Positions 57,741 through 64,000 of a stretch of 64,000 bases of DNA are shown piece after piece (position 1 is the first letter of the stretch; each line of letters begins with the position of its first letter). Origin of the DNA: Aptenodytes patagonicus (taxonomy: Eukaryota; Chordata; Aves; Sphenisciformes; Spheniscidae); the NCBI RefSeq assembly GCF_965638725.1, contig NC_134963.1, positions 10,010,501 through 10,074,500 on the forward strand, given 5' to 3'. A program made the translations under genes and the position numbers. The notes under the pieces were generated by a model. It was not told where the DNA came from. It saw only the letters and a program-made list of their open reading frames with translations, and ran no database searches.

Positions 57741-60700
57741 TCTAAAATATTTTTTAGATGGCTGTGTTTCATTCCTAATAAAAGTGAAAATCTTGAGAGT
57801 GTATGTCCAGTCCTTCAACTGGAGGGTAAAACACTCTTCTGGCCTAAGAAGATTTTTAATTTAACTGCAGAGTCCCAAGGGCATGTCACTTCTTTCCTCC
57901 ACGGTGTACAACAGGACGGGGGGGGACAACAGCAGGGTGGAATAAACCTGAAGCTGCCGGAAAGGAAGATCTGTAAATCTGTCATGTATCCAAAGGCCTC
58001 TAACAAAGCAAAGGCGTACCAAAAGGTGTTGCTTGTGTCTTTAGATGTTTCATTTTACTTCAGACTAAAATTAAGAATGCCTAGCTTGCTTAGTTCAGGA
58101 TAAAATCAAGAAATGGTTGAGGAGAGTTTTAAAACAAATTCAAATTTTAATAATTATTTTACTGGAATGTAACACTTTGCTCTTTTGTTTAACATCATCT
58201 GTTCAAGAGTTTTTCAAGCAGCTGAAGGACAAAGATGGGTGTGCTAGATCAGTATTACCTTTGCTTTCAAAATGAGAGAAAAATAGCACTTCAGGTTTAT
58301 ATTAAAAAATAAAAAACCCTGAGGTTTCTAGGCCGAGTCAAACATTGACTTGCTTAAATTGTACTGTGGATTTAGACAAGACAAAATACTTCTCCAATGC
58401 AGAGTCAGAGAGAGGAAAAGAATAGTGTAAAACCCAACCCACTTAGGATTGTGTAAGGCTCTCTTGGCTGGCTGAGAGTCTCCTTGGGGATGTGGCTGGG
58501 AAACTGTAGAGGTGGGAGGAGTATCTCGGTTACAGAGCCAACCCTGCGGAGAGGGACAGAATTTATTTTGGCGTGGAGTTGGAACTGGACTTGTAGTTGT
58601 TCCAGAGCCTGTGTCTTGTATCAGTTAGCTAGGGCAGATGTGTGGCTTCCATCACAGATGATTTATTTAATCAAATGCAGATATAACGTACATGTGAACC
58701 ACTGGGTCTGGATCCATGCTCCTTGTGAGGCAAGTAGGACTCCAAAACAGAAGTTAGAGCAATCAGAAAGCGGTCATCTTAAGGAAGCATACTGCAAAGG
58801 TGAAATCTGCCGCTCTACGCGTGTGTTACTCTTCCCTCTGCTGCCCCAGCTTTGCCTGGGTTTAGTTTAACTTAGCATCTCTCATCTACAGGAAGGTCTC
58901 AGATAAAGATCCTCTGGAGACAGCTTAAATTCTCACACTTTAATCTGGATGTTGATATACTATATAAATATATAGATTTAAAAAAAAAAACCCTCATCCT
59001 GCCTTGGTAGCACTAAGTGGACTTGATTCTAGTAAAAAATATTAATGCTAATAGAAATTCTGAATGCTATTAGGCTTCCAGATGCCCAACAAGAACTATT
59101 TGTGTGCTTCTAGTGGAAGAGATCTCAATAAATATTAGCAGCTTGTCTTGGAACCTAATGCTGCCAGTAAGTCAGGATAAAGCGTGGCAGGAAATACTTG
59201 TAGCTGTACGGTTGAAAAAGGGAAGGAAAACAGTGTAAATACTACTTCATTGAACATTTTTTTGTCTACTGCGCTTCAGAAGGTTTGGGTGTGAACCTAC
59301 TAAACACAGGCCTTTTCCAAATATGATGGAAATGTGACCGTAACAGAATTTTCCTTGAATTTTTTTAGAAGTTAAAAATTTATTGCTCATCGAGACACAA
59401 AATGCGTTGGGCGGTAAGTTAAATGATGCGCTATCGAAAGCGGGCAGTAGCTGTCCGTGCCCCCCAAGCATGCAGTGCTACCCGAGGTCAGGGGGTGGCG
59501 GTGTTGCCGGCATTTTAATGGGTAAAGCACAGCTGGGAAGTTACTCGGGGGAGAATGGAAGGGATTTTCCGTAGGCAGCGTTGAGGATTATCTATTTCAC
59601 CTCATCTTGCATCACCTTCGCAGTTCATCCAATACACGTTCACAAATGGCGCTGCAACGTCCGAAGAGCACGGGTCCAGCCCTCCGGACGGACGGGGCTG
59701 GGTGGTGGCTGCAGGCACCAGTACGAGCTGCTTGGGCAGAAGAGCCGTGTCATGCAGGCAGCTTTGGAGGAAGGCAGAGGGGTGACAGAATGACGGGTCT
59801 TCCAGCCTTTCAGAGCAGCCTGTTGCAGGAGAGAAGAGAGGGACAGAGGTGCTGCACCGGTGAAGTGCTTCAGTCCCCACATCGAGGTGTTTCGGGCCAC
59901 AGAAGTGCTTTTCCTGCCTGCTAGGGCAGCAGCAGGACGTGCTGCAGTGGAGTTACTCCTCGAGCAGAAGACAGTAGCTTTCTGCTCCATACCACACACC
60001 CCATCCGCTCTTATCCTTTTGCCTCATTCTATCTGTGGTAGCTCAAGGATGATTCTGAGGATTGCAGTGCTCTACTTCAAAGTGACAATTGGCAGCTGCT
60101 ACGATTACGATGGAGAAAAGGGGATGTACGTCACAACTGCTTCCTGCCCCTGCCGCGGTAGCAGCCTTTGCTTCCAAGCACTTGGCTGCTCTAGGGCAGG
60201 CTCTTAAGTTGAATTCAGTTTAGAGGAGTCCCAAAAAGCTTACATGTGCAGCTATCAAACTATACTTTACTCAAGATGCTGGTTCAAACCACCACTAACT
60301 AATGAATCAAAGCAATTTAAAATCTCAAAGTTGTGAGCACTGATCTTTCTTACACCACTGGCTCAGAATAATTACTGGAGCAGAAGCTTGCCCAGCAGCC
60401 GAGAACTGTCGTTTGGCTGGCTTAAGAAGAAAGTAAAGTAAAATGCAGTAGAGGTATAATTTTTTTTTTTTATTCTGAACGTTGTCTGAAGGAGTCCTTT
60501 ACAATGTTGGATTTTCTGGTGGTTATCTTGCTTAAGGCTTAAGCACAGGCAAGGCTGATAATTGGTATAGGATTTTTTGCTTAGCTTAGGATGGCCATGT
60601 CTTGCATGTATTCATATTTCAGTGTACCATTCATGTGCAGCTGTTGGACTTCAATGTCTGTCGGACGCGTCAGTGGTAGCAGGTCCTTCAGTTTTTCCAC

Positions 60701-63450
60701 CAACTTTTGTCTTAAAGCAAAACACAACAGCTTAGAGAGTTGCCTACAGCCATTTCCTGCCCAGACAGCTTTTCCAGTTGCTTTAGGGTGGGTTTTTTTT
60801 TTTAAGGCAGCTAGGTTTTTCTGTGACCCTCTCTAATTTGGTAAAAGATTGCCCTACTTTGGTCTTGGTTTGAGCTTGTTGAGTCCTTGGATTTAGTTAT
60901 TATGACATGTATATGATACTGGGCAGTGCCTTCGTAATGTTGCATCAAAAGCTGAATATAAGAATTGTAAACTTCTTCCTTATTCATTGAAAACAAAGGT
61001 CACACTTTCCCCAGGAAATCTGTTGCAACCAGTATAAGAAGTTTATCTCTTAAGCAGTGTGCCAAGAGTTCACATTAACTCTTCACCTCCACTCTTCCTC
61101 GTCCTGGCAGTTGATGTTGCTATATCTTAGCCTGAGCTAGCACGGAAAAAAGAACTGCCTTAAGCATTGCTGGGGGAAAAAAAAAGCACAATTGTGCAGG
61201 TATGAGCTGTTAGTCCGTGAGCTTTAAGCTACTCTTTACTTCCTTTGATTTTGGCCTTCTTTTTCCCCTCAAATTTCTTAAGGAAGTGACAGGATTTCTA
61301 CACCTTTAAACATAAAAGGTGGGAGACACGTTCTTTGGTGAAGAGAGAAACAGCAACCAAGGAGGGTTGGGGGGAACAGACACAGATGGACGTTAAGGTT
61401 TTCCAGGCAGGTTCTTGAATGCTCAACGAAGCCTTTTTGCTGTGCCACCATTTCTTACTGCATTAGTTAAGCTAAAACACAAATAACCCAAAACAACAGA
61501 AAGACTTGCCTTTTTTGGTATTTTTAATAGCAGAAACTGTATTAAAATCAACGCATAATAGATGACAAGCCCTCTGACCTCTGTTCACGCTCTTCTCAAA
61601 TACCTTAGTAAGGGAAGAAAGATTAAAAAAATATGTTCAGGGAGCAAAAGTATTAACTTTATATAGTTGATTTCATCAATTAGTTGATTTTCATTTCTTT
61701 TGGCAAAGGCTTTACTTTCAGTAGCTATTAAAAGGGTCGGTTATCAGTTGTCACACTTAAAAAGTGCTTGCTTTAGTCACAGTAGCTTGCCTACGTGCAC
61801 AGAAAATGCAATTCTAATGCTAAACATCACACGAGTGAAATTGGACTGAGAAACATCCTTGATAACCTGAGATATCTCAAGGGAGATAGCATATTATCAC
61901 CAAAAAGTCCACTTCATCTACAATTGGGATCAGCTCCTGAAGAAGCAAAAATAAGCAAGCGCCTCATACAGGAGCAGGCTACGTCTGCAGTGACGCAGTC
62001 TCGAACATCGAATTCACAAGAACACACACATCGCCTAGAGGTACTGCCGCACCGAACAGAGACACAGTTCCACCAATTACTACGTTTAGTCTTCTCTTGC
62101 ACCACCTTTTAAGAGGCCAGATGTTGTCTGTGCGAGAACAGGAAAGACCGCCACAAGAGCAGTGGGATGGGCTGCACATCTTCGGTGTGCTAGTCCCAAC
62201 CTTCCTATAGCCCTGAGGACAGTATGTGAAATATCAGTCCTTTTACAGGTGCTACTTTCAACTACTACATGCCTATCCCTGTAAAGTTTGTCTTTGACTT
62301 CTAGGCTAGAAAATGTAGAGCTGAGTTTTTAAAAAAATAAAGAGTTCTTCCTTACATTATTTCTGCTGTACTTAAATTCATTTTTTAATTTCATATGAAG
62401 TTCCAGTAATACTGACAAAAGTAATGCAAAACTATGGATCAAATTCCCACTTGTCCATTTGCTTTTTGGACTCGCAACAACATATATTAGGTACTAAGGG
62501 TCCTCTTGCAGTCATACCTATTTTCCAGCTTGAAAGTAAAGCAACTTATTCTCAGACTACTTAAAGTTTAGGTTTTTTAATCTAATTTAAGGTTTCTGCT
62601 ATATTGCACAGCTGGTTTTTACTGCTATCCAATATTCAGATAGAATGCTTTATTACAAGCAGCTAGGTTACCCAAGTTTGTAATCCAAAGCAGTCCTGTC
62701 ACCTTGAACGTTAGTGACCAATACCCTCCTGTCCCATCCCCCATTTCCTTTCCTCCCCCGCCTCAAGTTATTTTTGTTGAAATTTAATGCAAAACATGAA
62801 ATAGCACTTAAAACAGAACAGTTGTGCGAACACCTGGAACAGCTCTCACACTTTCAGTACAAAATTTCAGTTTCTTCTCCGTCACTCAAATTGAAGTGCT
62901 TTTAATACTGTGATGTTGGAACAAATGGACAAGGACAAGAAGAGTCCTACTGTGGTATTTGAAATTAGCTTCTGCAAAGTTAATTTTATGCTTCAGGAAT
63001 TCCTGTGGTAACACACCTTTTTCACCCCATGTGTCTCACACTGCTTCACAAACACTAGACACGCCACTTGAAATGCACCCACCTCCACTCAGACTGAGCA
63101 TTTTGAATGGCGTTACTTGCCAACAGGAAGAGATTACTGTAATTTTACTCAGCCATCAAGCTACTGCCACCTGCATTCCCTACTCAGGCTGCAGATTTTG
63201 CTCTAGCAGCTCTGGCCATCATACAAAGCCATCCGCCTTGAACAGAGTTTGCAACATCAAGTGCTCCCCGAAAGAAGCTGCTGAAGCATCCAGCTACCTA
63301 CGCCACAGCAGTGCTGCTGGACTGGTGCACGAAGGTGGTATAAGGACGAGACACTGAGAGACCTAACTATAGCTTCAAATTCTGCGAGGCCCAGATACTC
63401 TCCCCTCCCCACCGAGATCCAAGGTAAAAAAGGGTCAGTGAGCTGCACTG
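57741..63450. other. Convergent intergenic region between CCDC117 and XBP1
   Basis: About 5.7 kb without a recognisable gene, repeat or RNA. Short ORFs are unremarkable. The only compositional feature is a moderately CpG-containing block at 59390-60000. AATAAA on the minus strand at 62654-62649 is a possible distal XBP1 signal. Confidence 0.55.
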
Positions 63451-63879
63451 CATTTTAATTGCACCAATACAGTTAAATATTAAATGGAGAAAGCAACTCT
63501 ACACAGCAAATGAAAAACAAGCATTTACATAGTAAATCTGTAAGATGTACAGACTATTTAGTTTTAACCCAGTTGTCTATACATGAATATCCCACTGCAG
63601 TTTTTGGTGTTAAAAACAAAATGAACATTTTCAGGTTCACGTAGAATTGGGAAGTTATTGAGAAACAAACTTTCCTCCCTCATAAGCCAACACTGATGGG
63701 GGGGGGGGGGGAGGGCAGGACACCCTAGGCTTTTTCATACCAGGAGAAACACATTGGCAATCCCTCCCTCTACTAGCATGGGTAGAAATGAGCAACACTT
63801 TCTGAATACACTTGATTTCCCCCCACACACCCCAAGGGGCATATCCTGTTATCCTGCCAGGATAGCTAACACTACCGAG
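63451..63879 (-). other. XBP1: XBP1 3' UTR (proximal part)
   Basis: Directly downstream of the XBP1 stop on the minus strand. Contains a 14-base C tract in the mRNA sense (G run at 63698-63711 on plus) and ATTAAA at 63459-63454 as a candidate polyadenylation signal. The 3' end was not determined. Confidence 0.5.
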
Positions 63880-64000
63880 TTAGACACTGATCAGTTGGGG
63901 AAAGAGTTCATTGGCAAAGCTATCCTCCCAAGCATGGTCAATGTCAAGCGGAGAGGACATGTCACTGAAGGGCGACAGGGATCCTTCATATCCAGAGTCA
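63880..64000 (-). CDS. XBP1: XBP1, C-terminal end of the last exon (partial)
   Basis: The minus strand from the window edge to TAA at 63882-63880 encodes DSGYEGSLSPFSDMSSPLDI then DHAWEDSFANELFPQLISV, nearly identical to the end of human XBP1s. This is the activation-domain C terminus reached only after IRE1 removes the 26-nt intron from XBP1 mRNA; the unspliced frame ends earlier. XBP1s is the bZIP transcription factor of the unfolded protein response. The bZIP domain, the unconventional intron and the remaining exons lie beyond the right edge. Tail-to-tail with CCDC117, as in human. Confidence 0.95.
   Translation of the reverse strand, partial: DSGYEGSLSPFSDMSSPLDIDHAWEDSFANELFPQLISV

Noticed and set aside
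58484-58870. 128-codon open frame downstream of CCDC117
   Set aside because: No recognisable domain, no splice or promoter context, and ordinary intergenic composition.
59602-60207. Several overlapping 90-119-codon frames on both strands
   Set aside because: Mutually overlapping, no family similarity; they reflect the local GC rise. The region is reported only as an orphan CpG block.
62959-63357. 132-codon open frame near XBP1 on the plus strand
   Set aside because: Antisense to the expected XBP1 3' UTR, no known motif, not supported by context.

Overview
The window is vertebrate nuclear DNA and almost certainly from a bird. It has intron-rich genes with canonical GT-AG junctions, three strong CpG islands, and CR1 LINE copies whose 3' ends carry the TTCTATG-type octamers typical of avian CR1. 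The gene order matches the block on human 22q12 that holds TTC28, CHEK2, HSCB, CCDC117 and XBP1. The one addition is an SLC2A11-type sugar-transporter gene between HSCB and CCDC117. I placed exons by reading splice sites and comparing the translations with remembered human proteins. No alignment was run.

Layout, left to right. 1-7455 is intron 1 of TTC28 (minus strand), whose first coding exon (7456-7548) sits in a CpG island at about 6.83-7.93 kb. CHEK2 (minus) runs from its start codon at 29594 to its stop at 10429, in 14 coding exons that give a 522-residue kinase. Its noncoding first exon lies in a CpG island shared head-to-head with HSCB. HSCB (plus, 31585-35620) has 6 exons and encodes 232 residues. 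The SLC2A11-like gene (minus, 49543 down to 36898) has 12 exons and encodes 505 residues. CCDC117 (plus, 50788-54917) has 5 coding exons and 343 residues, and shares a second divergent CpG-island promoter with the transporter. The right edge holds the last 40 codons of the spliced-form reading frame of XBP1 (minus, stop at 63880).

Orientations alternate: CHEK2/HSCB are divergent, HSCB/SLC2A11 convergent, SLC2A11/CCDC117 divergent, CCDC117/XBP1 convergent. Both divergent promoters carry ACTACA-type (ZNF143/THAP11-like) motifs. The HSCB/SLC2A11 convergent gap carries a small palindrome that reads as AATAAA on both strands.

The genes do not form a pathway. CHEK2 is a DNA-damage checkpoint kinase, HSCB is a mitochondrial Fe-S cluster co-chaperone, CCDC117 has reported links to cytosolic Fe-S assembly, XBP1 is the unfolded-protein-response transcription factor, and TTC28 is a large TPR protein. 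The most distinctive gene is the SLC2A11-like transporter. It probably belongs to the SLC2A11B lineage, which is linked to pigment cells in fish and to iris colour in pigeons. It has an N-terminal acidic-dileucine sorting signal and an intact QQLSGIN motif. Transposon content is modest: three avian-type CR1 3' ends, several much older CR1 relics, and one palindromic DNA-transposon-like relic. I saw no retroviral or other capsid- or envelope-bearing element, no tRNA or rRNA gene and no CRISPR array.
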